A stretch of DNA of 64,000 bases from UBA940 sp045613745 (GTDB taxonomy: Bacteria; Bacteroidota; Bacteroidia; Bacteroidales; Rikenellaceae). Each line of letters starts with the position of its first letter. Position 1 is the stretch's first letter. Shown here piece by piece: positions 7,648-18,100 of this stretch. A model generated the notes under the pieces. That model saw only the letters and a program-made list of their open reading frames with translations. It did no database searches and was not told where the DNA came from. The translations under genes and the position numbers were made by a program. The stretch covers positions 1-64,000 of the forward strand of contig JAZLBP010000004.1 in assembly GCA_045613745.1 (NCBI GenBank), written 5' to 3'.

Positions 7648-9693
7648 TTAGAAGAATTTGATACGGTTATCAACCATCTCGGTCTCGTCGTTCAGAGCTT
7701 GCGACAGACGCTCGGTGATGTAAGAAGTAGCTTGAGCCTCCAAGCGAACTTTCTCATCAGCCTCCGACAGAGTGCGACCCTCTTTCGAGTTAACGTTGAA
7801 CACATACACAGCAGCACCTCCGATAACGGGTTTCGACATCAAGCCGGGTGCGCTAACGCACATTGCACCAACGAATTTGGGCTCGATACCCAACGAAGGA
7901 ATGTAGAACGAGCCGAAGTTTACATCATCAACCACGCCGTCTTTTGCACCCTCAACCGAAGCAGCCGAAGCAACGGTCTCTTTACCTGCGAACTCAGCAG
8001 CGATCATCTCGCCTTTCTTTTGGTTGCGCAATTGACCTGCGATGCGCTCTGCAACAGTCTCAAGGGGAGCATAACCCTCCTCGCGAGCCTCTTTGATAAC
8101 GCCTACGAAGTAGTCGCCACCATCAACGTCCAAGATAGCCGAAACCTCGCCTTTCTTGCCGTTGAAAGCCCAACGAGTAACAGTGTTAGCCTCGTTCAAA
8201 CCATTAACACCGCGGTCAGTGCTGTTGATGGTTGCGATACGACAAGCAGCACCGGTCTCAGCAACAGCTGCGCTGAACGACTCGTAGTTTTTGCCTGCTT
8301 TCTCCAAGAAAGCGCGAGCATCGCCATAAACAGCTTGTTGAGTAGCAGAGCTGGGCTCTACATTGTAAAATACGGTAGCGATTTGAGCTTTACGAACGGG
8401 TTTGGTTTTGTAGGTCAGGTTCACAACGTGAGTACCGAATTGGCTGTTTACAGTGAAGATCTCACCTACTTTTGCAGCTACACAAGCATCCGAGAACTCC
8501 GAAACCATTTGCTCGGGAGCGAAACGACCCAAGTTAACGGTGGGATCCATCGAATATTTAGCAGCCAGAGTCTCGAACGATGCGCCACCTTTCAGAGCTT
8601 TAACAATGCTGTCAGCAACGGTTGCTTGACCAGCAGCCAGAAGGATGTGTTTTGCACCCAGAGTATCGGGCAACATTTTGTAGTCAGCAACGCGAGCCAT
8701 AGTATAAACGTCGCCGTTCAACACGGGGCCATACATAGGTTGAGCGTCTTTGCCAAATGCCAAAGTTGCGAAGTTTGCGGGGATGTTCTCCTCGCTGTAG
8801 TAGCGAGCGTCGGTTTTGCTTTGCGAGTTGAGCGATGCGTATTGCATTGCATCCTCGGCAGCAGCGAACTCGGCAGCAATCTCAGTTGCACGAGTAGCAG
8901 CATCAGCATAATCCTCCTCCGAAGGCATCAGGTTGAAAACAACGAACTCGATATCGCGTGCAGCGCCTTGTTTGTAGTTCTCTTTGTGCTCCTCGTAGTA
9001 TTTTTTAACCTCGCTCTTGCTTACGCTAACCAACGAGTCTGCAATCGAACCAATCGATTTCGAAGCGTACTCAGCATTGTAAGTTGCGCCATTGAGTTTC
9101 ATATTAGCAGCAACCTCCAACGAGTTTACATAAACACCAGCGTTAACAAGGTTTACATATTTCGACATAGCGCGCTCGCTTGCCATTTGGTCGGTCAGGT
9201 AGTTCCAAACGGGTTGGTAAGCAGCGTTGTACTCCAAGCTTGCAACGAAGTTTTGGAGTATAACAGGCTCGAACACACCGGTTTGGGGGTTCGAGAATAC
9301 GTTTTGAACGATGGGCGAGATATATTGACCGCTGGTCATATCAAGCATCTCTGCATCACCAACGCTGATACCGAGTTTTGCGAAACCGGGTTGGTAAGCG
9401 TTTTTGATGATCATGCTCTCCCATACGCTTTGACGTACTTGATCTACTTGGTCAGCTTGCAGAGCCGATTGGCCGTAGAGGGTTTGCAGCACATTGGTGG
9501 TGTTCTCGGTCTCGGTCAAGAACTCAATGTAGCTTACGTTAGTGCCGTTGATGGTACCGACACGCATTTTTTTCGAGTTGTAACCACCGCCAAGCGACGA
9601 CAGGTCACCCAACAAGAATGCGACCAAAGCCACGGCGATAACAACGGTAAGGAGTACTCCTCCTCGTGTTCTCAAAGTGTTTAATGTTGCCAT
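7648..9693 (-). CDS. PpiD/SurA-type peptidylprolyl isomerase, membrane-anchored
   Basis: A 681-residue periplasmic folding factor. A single transmembrane anchor follows the start (GGVLLTVVIAVALVAFLLGDL, about residues 11-31), then a SurA_N chaperone region. A parvulin domain spans about 340-430 (LGAKHILLAAGQ, ASFETLAAKYSMDP, FTVNSQFGTHVV), and a second, divergent region to the C terminus may be a degenerate PPIase domain. PpiD-like proteins assist outer-membrane and secreted proteins after Sec export. It is the last gene of the minus-strand envelope run that includes lptC. The gap of about 165 bases to the corC-like gene contains a -7-like TATATTTG (9789-9796), so it may also have its own promoter. 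Confidence 0.9.
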   Translation of the reverse strand: MATLNTLRTRGGVLLTVVIAVALVAFLLGDLSSLGGGYNSKKMRVGTINGTNVSYIEFLTETENTTNVLQTLYGQSALQADQVDQVRQSVWESMIIKNAYQPGFAKLGISVGDAEMLDMTSGQYISPIVQNVFSNPQTGVFEPVILQNFVASLEYNAAYQPVWNYLTDQMASERAMSKYVNLVNAGVYVNSLEVAANMKLNGATYNAEYASKSIGSIADSLVSVSKSEVKKYYEEHKENYKQGAARDIEFVVFNLMPSEEDYADAATRATEIAAEFAAAEDAMQYASLNSQSKTDARYYSEENIPANFATLAFGKDAQPMYGPVLNGDVYTMARVADYKMLPDTLGAKHILLAAGQATVADSIVKALKGGASFETLAAKYSMDPTVNLGRFAPEQMVSEFSDACVAAKVGEIFTVNSQFGTHVVNLTYKTKPVRKAQIATVFYNVEPSSATQQAVYGDARAFLEKAGKNYESFSAAVAETGAACRIATINSTDRGVNGLNEANTVTRWAFNGKKGEVSAILDVDGGDYFVGVIKEAREEGYAPLETVAERIAGQLRNQKKGEMIAAEFAGKETVASAASVEGAKDGVVDDVNFGSFYIPSLGIEPKFVGAMCVSAPGLMSKPVIGGAAVYVFNVNSKEGRTLSEADEKVRLEAQATSYITERLSQALNDETEMVDNRIKFF

Positions 9694-9857
9694 TTTCGTA
9701 TTATTTATTTTGATTTTTGTTTTTTAATTTCCCGTTTTATTTTCGGTCTTGTGCATCTTCGATGCGGCAATTCCTCAAAAACAGACAGCAAATATAGTAA
9801 TTTTCCGTAATATTATCTCGTCCAAGTCGAATATTTTGGCATTAGCGCCTACTATTT

Positions 9858-11090
9858 TCAGCCGATTCGGCGAACTCTGGCCAGCAACACGCGCGAAGAA
9901 CTGCTTTTTGCCACCTTAATACTCAATCCGTCGCCCTCGACAACCTGACCCGAACGGGGGATTCCGCCATTCAAAAAGATGGCATAACCCGCCAGTGTGT
10001 CATACTCGTCGCTCTCGGGAATTCCAAGGTCATATTTTTCGTTCAGGTAGTCCACTTCGAGGCGGCACGACAACAGGTATTCGCCCGACGGAAGTTGCTT
10101 TTCCATAAGGTCTTGCGAGTCGTGTTCATCCTCGATTTCGCCAAAAATCTCCTCCAACAAATCCTCGATGGAGATAATACCCGCAGTCACGCCAAACTCA
10201 TCAAGCACAACGGCAACCGAGCTGCGGCGTTTGATGAATTGGGTCATAAGTTCTTGTGCGGGCATAGACTCGGGCACATAAGCCGCGGGCATCATAACCG
10301 ACGCGATAGTGGTCGGCTCGCCAAACAGGCTCTTCAGGTGGACATAGCCAACGATATTGTCGATGGAGCCCTCCCACACAAAGATGCGCGAGAATTTACT
10401 CTCCTCGAATCTGTCTTTGAGTTCATCAATGCTGTCATCAATCGACACAGCTTCAATCTCGACCCTCGGCACCATACAGTCGCGCACACTCAAATCGGGG
10501 AAATCGAGCACATTTTGGAACAGTTTAATCTCATTCTCCTCGGGCGAGTCATCTGCCGTATTATCCTCCACAAGATGTGCAAGTTCCTGACGCGCAAAGA
10601 CTTGGTTGGGCGACGTAACAGTCTTCTTACCAAACAGACGCATAATGCCTATTGACACCCAGGTAGTGATTCGTGCAACGGGATAGAGTACCACATAGAA
10701 CACCAGCACCAGCCATCCGAAGTTACGCAGATAGAAGTTGGGGTTCTTCAACACTATGGCTTTGGGGATAAACTCCGCAAGGAAAATCACAACCACCGTT
10801 GCAAGCAGGGTCTCGACAAGCAGCGACTCCGACGAAGTCAGCGAGAAGTAGAGTTTCGACACAAACAGCGAATAGACAACAAGCGTAATATTGTTGCCCA
10901 CCAGCATTGTTGTGATATATTGGCTGCTATTGCGAGTGAAGATACCCGCAATAAAATCAAATGCCGATGATTGTTTGCGGTCGATTTCGAGTTTAAGACG
11001 GTTGGCGCTAACAAAGGCGCTCTCCATACCCGAAAAGAAGGCTGACAGCATCAACATCGACACGATGACTATGACATAACTAACTATCAT
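9858..11090 (-). CDS. CNNM/CBS-domain transporter-like protein (HlyC/CorC family)
   Basis: A 410-residue inner-membrane protein. A CNNM (DUF21) domain with about four hydrophobic segments fills residues 1-190 (ending near KKTVTSPNQVF). Next comes a CBS pair (MVPRVEIEAVSIDD at about 208; SSVAVVLDEFGVTAGIISIEDLLEEI at about 290) and a CorC_HlyC C-terminal domain. Relatives handle Mg/Co efflux, and GldE of gliding bacteria belongs to the same architecture. It lies 18 bases after lptC and is probably co-transcribed. The exact ion or role is not shown by the sequence. Confidence 0.88.
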   Translation of the reverse strand: MIVSYVIVIVSMLMLSAFFSGMESAFVSANRLKLEIDRKQSSAFDFIAGIFTRNSSQYITTMLVGNNITLVVYSLFVSKLYFSLTSSESLLVETLLATVVVIFLAEFIPKAIVLKNPNFYLRNFGWLVLVFYVVLYPVARITTWVSIGIMRLFGKKTVTSPNQVFARQELAHLVEDNTADDSPEENEIKLFQNVLDFPDLSVRDCMVPRVEIEAVSIDDSIDELKDRFEESKFSRIFVWEGSIDNIVGYVHLKSLFGEPTTIASVMMPAAYVPESMPAQELMTQFIKRRSSVAVVLDEFGVTAGIISIEDLLEEIFGEIEDEHDSQDLMEKQLPSGEYLLSCRLEVDYLNEKYDLGIPESDEYDTLAGYAIFLNGGIPRSGQVVEGDGLSIKVAKSSSSRVLLARVRRIG

Positions 11091-11108
11091 AACTCTCTGT
11101 TCCCCACT

Positions 11109-11735
11109 CTATTCGGGCCTATACGCATTCGATTTGGCATCTGTCGTTGCGACAGAATCAGGCAGTTCAGTCACGCTCGGATCAACGGTCAGTTTGCCCG
11201 TAAATTTACGGAACGACCACTTCTCGAACTTGTCGTCCGACTCAAAGCCCTCGCCAATAAACACATCTTGGCCCTGCACCACCTTCGAATCGACATTCGA
11301 ATAGACGCGGTGGGTAGATTGATTCCAAAACAGTTGTTGTGTGTAGAGTGTTTGTCCCTCGGCATTGCGTGCCACAACGTTACCTTTGGCCTCCCACAAC
11401 TCGCGTTTCTCGAAAAAGATTGCGTAGTCGGCCACAAGATTCGACTCCTCCAAACCGGTAGAGTCATCATAGGTTGTGATTTCAACACCTCGACGGAACT
11501 CCATATATGGTTCTCGGGCAAGTTCGTAGCGCTCCATAAGCGGCGTTTTGAACACAAACTCGCGGTGTCCCTCCGACGATTGTATGATGGTCAGCGAGTC
11601 GCTCTGTTGGGTGAGCATACTTTCATCCTCATCATTTTTATCGCGTTGCTCCGCACACGAATACAGCAAGATAGCACTCCCCACAATGAGGAGTGCTACC
11701 GCTGATTGTTTCAGATATTGTTTCAACTCTTGCAA
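11109..11735 (-). CDS. lptC: LPS export ABC transporter periplasmic protein LptC
   Basis: A 208-residue protein with an N-terminal hydrophobic segment ending in LLYSC (Cys at about 27), so it may be processed as a lipoprotein in addition to being membrane-anchored. The rest is the LptC jellyroll pattern of alternating strands (YDDSTGLEESNLVADYAIFF, LWEAKGNVVARNAEGQTLYT, FIGEGFESDD). LptC passes lipopolysaccharide from LptB2FG to LptA. A LptF/G-type permease is encoded separately at 26287-27381. The gene lies 13 bases after the TPR gene and 18 before the CorC-like gene. Confidence 0.9.
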   Translation of the reverse strand: MQELKQYLKQSAVALLIVGSAILLYSCAEQRDKNDEDESMLTQQSDSLTIIQSSEGHREFVFKTPLMERYELAREPYMEFRRGVEITTYDDSTGLEESNLVADYAIFFEKRELWEAKGNVVARNAEGQTLYTQQLFWNQSTHRVYSNVDSKVVQGQDVFIGEGFESDDKFEKWSFRKFTGKLTVDPSVTELPDSVATTDAKSNAYRPE

Positions 11736-11748
11736 AACGCCGAGTTAA

Positions 11749-13086
11749 CTATTTACGAGGTCTAACAACGGTCGAAGCGTTAATCCAACCGCATTTAACA
11801 GTGTAGTTTTGACCCTCGCTCAAACCGTTGAAGAAACACTCCTCGTTGTTGGGGAAGTAAGCACGGTAGGTAGCGATTTGCGAGTCAATCGACGAAACTT
11901 GTGCGGGGTCGTCAGCGAATACGCCACGAGCCTTTGCCAAAACGTCGGTTACCAACCAATACACTGCTTGAGCCGAGATACCCTCGCAAGCCGATGCGCT
12001 CGATGCGTAAGCTTGAGCCAGCATCAGGTAAGCGTAACCGTTAGCAGGGTTCAGAGTGATTGCTTGACGAGCAGCAGCACCTGCAGCCGAAGGTTTGTTC
12101 GAGCCGAGCTCCGAAGCTGCGATACGAACATACAGGTTTGCTTTAGCTGCGGGATCCTCCTCGGTAGCCAGCGACTCGTTCAGATATTTCAGAGCGCGCT
12201 CAAACTCTTTGCGGTTCTCGAAAATCGAAGCCAGACGGATAGCGGTCTCAGCCGAAGGCGAGTTCACGTATTGTTTCTCGGCGATTTGGATAAACAACTC
12301 TCCGGTGCAACCTGCACGCGACATCAGTGCAAATGCTTTTGCGATAAGATCTGCGTCATCGGGGTTTGCAGCAAATTTGTCTTTGTACATAGCCTCCAAG
12401 TTGTCGCAGTTAGCAGCACCGCTGCTTGCGAACAGAGCCTCGAATTTGTCTTTCTCCTCGGCGGCAGCAGCAGCAATGATATTCTCCAATTTGCCGTACT
12501 CGTCGAGCAGCATATCAGCCTCAATCTCGTCGTTCTTGTAGTCCTCAACCAACTCATTGAAGAAGTTCAGAGCGAAATCCGAAGGAACCTCGTAGTTGTT
12601 GGTCGACATTGCCAGCAGGTAGTATTTGCGAACGTTCTCGCGATCTGCGGGACGGAATTGCGAGAACTCACGAGCCATAATTTGGGTGGTGTAACCTGCA
12701 CCCATATCGCGACCCTTGTTCGAGTAGTCAGCAAAGTGTTGGCAACGCAGATCGTACAGATGCATCAGCGAGTCGATGTATGCATTTTTGGTGTCAACCG
12801 AAGTTGCACGTTGGATTTTGTTTTTGTAAATCATTGCACCACGGATGTACAGGTTTACGGTAGCCTTGGGGGCTTTCTCCAACAAAACGTTCAGTTGTTT
12901 GAGAGCGTTGTCGTAGTCCTTGGTAGTTACATAGTCATTGAAGCTGTTCAGAGTCATTACGTTCTCTTTACGCTCCTCGGGCGAGTTACCGTAGCGAGGA
13001 TCTTCAAGATAGGTTTGGGCCGAGGCCGACGACACTGCGAACACTGCGCAAGCCGCAACAAAGATTTTAAGCAAGTTCTTTTTCAT
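11749..13086 (-). CDS. Secreted TPR-repeat protein, function unknown
   Basis: A 445-residue protein with a clear Sec signal peptide (MKKNLLKIFVAACAVFAVSSASAQ, cleavage about residue 24), so periplasmic or surface-located. Helical repeats of the tetratricopeptide type are visible (DYDNALKQLNVLLEKAPK at about 57; EFERALKYLNESLATEEDP; NGYAYLMLAQAYA). An Ala-rich helical block lies mid-protein. No catalytic motif is seen. It sits between the barrel protein and lptC in the same minus-strand run, which suggests a role in envelope assembly, but that is inference only. Confidence 0.8.
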   Translation of the reverse strand: MKKNLLKIFVAACAVFAVSSASAQTYLEDPRYGNSPEERKENVMTLNSFNDYVTTKDYDNALKQLNVLLEKAPKATVNLYIRGAMIYKNKIQRATSVDTKNAYIDSLMHLYDLRCQHFADYSNKGRDMGAGYTTQIMAREFSQFRPADRENVRKYYLLAMSTNNYEVPSDFALNFFNELVEDYKNDEIEADMLLDEYGKLENIIAAAAAEEKDKFEALFASSGAANCDNLEAMYKDKFAANPDDADLIAKAFALMSRAGCTGELFIQIAEKQYVNSPSAETAIRLASIFENRKEFERALKYLNESLATEEDPAAKANLYVRIAASELGSNKPSAAGAAARQAITLNPANGYAYLMLAQAYASSASACEGISAQAVYWLVTDVLAKARGVFADDPAQVSSIDSQIATYRAYFPNNEECFFNGLSEGQNYTVKCGWINASTVVRPRK

Positions 13087-13141
13087 ATTCTATTATTATT
13101 CGTTTTGCTATTATATAATAAGGTTCGTGACCGCAAAAATA

Positions 13142-14455
13142 CTATTTAAATTTCTTTTTAACAAACCAATAATCAAAATCGGCTCCAAAGAAAAGAACAC
13201 CAAGCGACACTTGAATGTAGTTTTCGCTAATCAAATTGTGGTCGAGAGTGCCTCTATTGACATATTCGACGGCCACATTGAGGTTCGAAATTTTCATTGT
13301 CTTGAACGGAATTTCGACACCGATTGACACCGCTTTTTCGGTCATATTGACACCATTTTTGACCAAATAGTAGTCGCCGTAGCGTACGCCGGCCTTGTAG
13401 GTCAGGCGTTTCATCGGGTTGCGGACATCAAAACGCGAGGGGGTATATTGTGCACCCAAGCGGTAGGTGTGAGTGTCGCGGTAGCCCACGTCATTGGCTG
13501 CGTCATAGCCATTCACGCCCCAGTTAGACCATTGATAATCAAAACCGATGCTCCAAGTTTGGCGGTGGTAGTACAAACCTGCGCCAACACTTTGGGGAAG
13601 GTGCAGATTCGACGAAGGTGTTTCGTAGCGCACCGAGTCGCCAAACACGTTGCCCGAAGGGATGTAGTCCACGGTTTTGGATTTCAATTTGCAATCCAGC
13701 ATATAAGTTGCACCGAGGGTCAGGGTGTGGTTGTCGGACGAGAGCACATTCCACTGCATACCGAAATTTCCGCTGAAACGGTTGATGCGTTCGGTGGTCG
13801 AAGCTGAAATGCTGTTGTACTCGCCATTACCCGTAAATTTTTCGATTGTCGCGCTATAAAAGCGATTAATCGCACCGTGATAGAACACTGCCTCGGCACC
13901 AATCGAGAATCTCTTGAAGGGCTCCCAACCCAAACCCAGCTTAAACTGCGAGATATTACCCTCGCCCGAGTAGTTGTAGAGCACCGCACCAAGGTCGGCA
14001 ATCACATCCTCGGAGGTTTCGTAACGTTGGGTCTTGTAACCAACCGAGCTATAAGGTTTGACACTGAATCCGAGTCCTAGTTTGGCGGTCAGGGGCACCA
14101 ACATCGCAACATTGCTAAAATTGAACGAGTTGGCCGAGCTGCGCATCAGGCTGCCCTGTGCATTATATTGTCGGCTGTACACATTCGTGCCCACGATACC
14201 CACATCGAACAACATTGTGTTACGGCCAACGGCACTGAATGCCGCAGGGTTCGACATATTGGTTTTCATATAACTGCGAAAACCGATGTTCGCACCTGCC
14301 ATACCATCGAATGATGCTCCGTTGGACATCGACAAGTTGCCCACGCCATAGAAAGTGTAGGGCGAGAAGGCATTCAAGCTACCCTCCTGCGCGTGTACTG
14401 CGCTGGCCATCAAAAAGATAACCACCGCCAGCAATATACTTTTAACTTTTTGCAT
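13142..14455 (-). CDS. Outer-membrane beta-barrel protein, FadL/OmpP1-like appearance
   Basis: A 437-residue protein with signal peptide (cleaved after about residue 22, AVHAQ). It has dense alternating aromatic strands and a C-terminal aromatic end (FGADFDYWFVKKKFK), as in outer-membrane barrels. An N-terminal FYGVGNLSMSNGASFDGMAGANIG stretch resembles the family of FadL/OmpP1/PorV-like proteins. Its start overlaps the 3' end of coaX by 14 bases, which indicates translational coupling. Cargo or partner unknown. Confidence 0.75.
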   Translation of the reverse strand: MQKVKSILLAVVIFLMASAVHAQEGSLNAFSPYTFYGVGNLSMSNGASFDGMAGANIGFRSYMKTNMSNPAAFSAVGRNTMLFDVGIVGTNVYSRQYNAQGSLMRSSANSFNFSNVAMLVPLTAKLGLGFSVKPYSSVGYKTQRYETSEDVIADLGAVLYNYSGEGNISQFKLGLGWEPFKRFSIGAEAVFYHGAINRFYSATIEKFTGNGEYNSISASTTERINRFSGNFGMQWNVLSSDNHTLTLGATYMLDCKLKSKTVDYIPSGNVFGDSVRYETPSSNLHLPQSVGAGLYYHRQTWSIGFDYQWSNWGVNGYDAANDVGYRDTHTYRLGAQYTPSRFDVRNPMKRLTYKAGVRYGDYYLVKNGVNMTEKAVSIGVEIPFKTMKISNLNVAVEYVNRGTLDHNLISENYIQVSLGVLFFGADFDYWFVKKKFK

Positions 14456-15170
14456 TATACTCCAAAATCTTATTCAGACCCAAAATCACAAGGTCTGCGG
14501 TTGCAAATATCGCATTTTTCAATCGTTTGGCAAAATAATTGGCGTCGCCACCCGTAAAAATTATTCTCAAATCGTCGAATTCGGCCTCGGCGCGCGCGAT
14601 ATAACCCTCCAATTCGTAGGTCATTCCACTCACAACTCCGCTTCGAATAGCGCTTACGGTATCGCGGCCAATCGACTCCACCTCATCGTCAAGAGCAACA
14701 AGAGGAAGGCCAGCCGTATAGTCGTTCAGCGCGCGGAAACGTCCTGCGGCGCCAAGCGTAATATTGCCTCCCACAAACTCGCCCGCAGCCGACACCACAT
14801 CAATCGTAACGGCAGTGCCCAAGTCGGCAACAAGGATGTTACACCCAGGAAACACCTCCATTGCGCCAACAGCCGCCGCCAAGCGGTCGATACCCAGAGT
14901 GTGGGGTGTGGCATAGAGATTACGAATAGGCATTGGGGTGGTATGATCCACACGCAGATAGTAGTCGGTACGCTCGGCGAGCAACCTCTCCACCTCGCTA
15001 TCGACACCGGCCACCGTAGCAAGCACCGCACGACTGACGGGAGTGCGGTCGAGCAACTCGGCTACGTATTGCGCCGACAGGTGTTCCGTACGAAAACTCT
15101 CCACCACGCGGCCGCCATCAATCAAGGCCAATTTTGCCGAACTATTTCCGATATCTATGGCAAGATTCAT
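14442..15170 (-). CDS. coaX: Type III pantothenate kinase
   Basis: A 242-residue ASKHA-fold kinase catalysing the first step of coenzyme A synthesis. Motifs: DIGNSSAKLAL (phosphate 1, residue 5), GIDRLAAAVGA (about 98), DLGTAVTIDVV (phosphate 2, about 122), GGNITLGAAGR (about 139), TGGDANYFAK (about 210). The length is usual. It lies 26 bases after mfd and overlaps the barrel protein gene, so it is part of the long minus-strand transcription unit. PanB of the same pathway is at 52666-53481. Confidence 0.95.
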   Translation of the reverse strand: MNLAIDIGNSSAKLALIDGGRVVESFRTEHLSAQYVAELLDRTPVSRAVLATVAGVDSEVERLLAERTDYYLRVDHTTPMPIRNLYATPHTLGIDRLAAAVGAMEVFPGCNILVADLGTAVTIDVVSAAGEFVGGNITLGAAGRFRALNDYTAGLPLVALDDEVESIGRDTVSAIRSGVVSGMTYELEGYIARAEAEFDDLRIIFTGGDANYFAKRLKNAIFATADLVILGLNKILEYNAKS

Positions 15171-15196
15171 AATCTCAAAAACGTTGGGTAAGACAT

Positions 15197-18100
15197 CTAC
15201 AAGTCACCTGCCTCGTCGGCTGCAAAAGCGCGAATCTCCGACAGCACACGATAAGCCTCGCCGATGTCTCTTATATTTCTAACTAATAAATTCAGTTTAT
15301 TATTGTTCTGACGCAACACAAATTTCTCATTTTTGGTGGCGACATACCTCAACAGCGCGCTGAAAGTAGCACTTTTGAAGTAAGGCGAGTCCTTGTCGCC
15401 CACAAAATAGAGAATCATCAGACCGTTTTTGATTTTGGCTCGCTCCACTCCCAACGCGATGCACGCCTTGCGCACACGCACCACATCCAGCAGTTCGACA
15501 ACCTCGTCAGGCATACGGCCAAAGCGGTCCTCCAACTCCATTGCAAACTCATCCAGTTGTGCGTCCGTGGTAAGTCCGTCCAAGCGTCGATAGAGGCTGA
15601 GTTTCTCGGCACTCTGACCGATATAGGTATCGGGAAGACCTGCGGGGCGGTCGGTGTCAATCGAACAGTCATCCACCCAGCGTTCGGTGTCGCCACCCGC
15701 CGCAACTGTCAGTCTTTCGGCACCCTCGTAGCCCTCGCTGCGAAGTTCGGCCACAGCCTCGGCCAGAATCTTCTGGTAGGTTTCAAAACCAATATTGGCG
15801 ATAAATCCGCTCTGCTCGGCACCAAACAGGTTGCCCGCACCACGAATATCCAAGTCCTGCATCGCGATATTGAATCCCGAGCCCAAGTCCGAGAACTCCT
15901 CGATAGCGCGCAGTCGTCGCTTGCTGTCGCCTTTGAGCAATTCGTCGGGGGGCGAGAGCAGATAACAGTAGGCCTTCTTGTTGGAGCGTCCCACACGGCC
16001 GCGAAGTTGGTGCAGGTCGCTGAGTCCGAATCGGTGAGCGCCATCGATGATAATGGTATTGGCATTGGGAATGTCGATACCGTTCTCGACAATGCTTGTA
16101 GCCACCAGAATATCGTACTCGCCATATATGAAGTCCATAATCACGCTCTCAACCTTGTCGGCAGGCATCTGTCCGTGCGCCACACACACGCGGGCGCCAT
16201 CGCTCAATTCGCGCACCTTGGCGGCAACCGACTCGATGTCCTCCACTCGGTTGTGGATGAAATAGACCTGACCTCCGCGCGAAAGCTCTCCCGCGATGGC
16301 CTCGGTGACAATCTCGTCGCTCCAAACGTGTGACTCGGTGACAATAGGTTGGCGATTGGGCGGCGGAGTGCTGATAATCGACAAGTCACGCGAGCCCATA
16401 AGCGAGAATTGCAGTGTTCGCGGAATGGGGGTCGCAGTGAGGGTCAGTGTATCGACATTGCTTTTGAGTTGGCGCAGTTTCTCCTTGCTCGACACGCCAA
16501 ACTTCTGCTCCTCGTCGATAATAAGCAGACCCAAATCTTTGAACTTGACACTCTTGCCCAAAATCTTGTGAGTGCCAATCAATATATCAATCTTGCCCGC
16601 AGCAACATCGGCCAACACCTGACGTGTTTCGGCTGCGCTCTTGGTACGGCTCAAGTGTTCGATTCTGACGGGCAGACCTTTGAGTCGGTCGCTGAATGTG
16701 CGGTAGTGTTGCAACGACAGAATAGTTGTCGGCACAAGCACTGCCACCTGTTTGGAGTCGCAAACAGCCTTGAATGCAGCGCGCACAGCAACCTCCGTCT
16801 TACCAAAACCCACGTCGCCACACACCAGACGGTCCATAGGCTCCGCAGACTCCATATCGCGTTTGACCGCCTCCATAGCCTTGTATTGGTCGGGGGTCTC
16901 CTCATATCGGAACGAGGCCTCCAATTCGTGCATCAGGTAGTTGTCGGCCGCAAAGGCATAACCACCCTCGGCCTTGCGTTTGGCATACAGGGCGATAAGC
17001 TCGCGGGCTATGTTCTTGACCGCAGTTTTGGTAGCGGTTTTGAGTTTCTGCCAAGCACCCGAGCCAAGTTTATAAATCTTGGGCGGAGTAACATCGGCAC
17101 TCTTGTATTTGGAGATTCGGTGCAGGTTGTGGACATTGACAAACAGTACGTCATTGTCCTTGTACACCAACTTGATGTAATCAATCGGGCGACCCGTCTC
17201 ACAACTTTGGACCATACCGCCAAACACTCCCACTCCGTGGTCAACGTGTACCACATAGTCGCCGAGTTTAAGTTCGTTGAGTTCGGCCACGGTCATCGCT
17301 TGGTCGTGGCTAATCTCGCCGCGAAGTTTGTAGCGGTGGTAGCGCTCGAAAATCTGGTGGTCGGTAAAATATCTCTTCTTGCCCGCAACATCCACCCAGC
17401 CTTCGTGCAGGGTGATGTAGAGCGATTTGAAATCGGTAGTACAGCGGTGTTGTTGCCACAGTACATTGTGCAGGCGTTCGATTTGCGCCTTGTTCTCCGA
17501 CATAATGTAGGTGGTAAAGCCCTCAGCCTCGGCACCCTCGATGTCGGCTGCCAGCAAATCAAACTGCTTGTTGAATTGCGGCTGGGGTGCTGTCATCATA
17601 TCCACACGCTCCTCGGCCACGCGACGTTTGGAGTCGCCACGCATAATCATAACGTTCTCGGCGGTCTGCTCCAAGAAGGCCTTGGCACTTGTGACCATCT
17701 CGTCAATTTGCGTGGGGTTATCCATCTCGCCCAACATCTTGACACGCACATCATCCAACTGCGCGCACAGGCCATCCAGGTCATCGACACACCACAGCGC
17801 ATCCCCACCCACGAACTCAGCAAGCGAAACTCGGCCCGCATCCTCCAAGGTGTTGGCCACAACCACTGCGCGGTCACATCGTTCGGTGGTGAGTTGTGAC
17901 GAGATATCGAAGAAACGCACCGAATCCACATCGTCATCAAAGAAGTCCAAACGATAGGGGCGGTTCTCCGAAAACGAGAATATATCCACAATACCTCCGC
18001 GGATGGAGTATTGACCCGGTTCATAGACAAAGGGAACGCGCTCAAAGCCCAGCGCCATCAGCGAATCCTCCAAATCGACCATCTTGATGCGTTGTCCGCA

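Noticed and set aside
7699..9684. Long open frame of 661 codons opposite the ppiD-like gene
   Set aside because: It is antisense to a well-supported gene, has no family features and arises from the strong codon bias of the minus-strand gene. The same applies to the frames at 5617-6903, 11809-13149, 24467-26308, 38198-39979 and 55767-58274.
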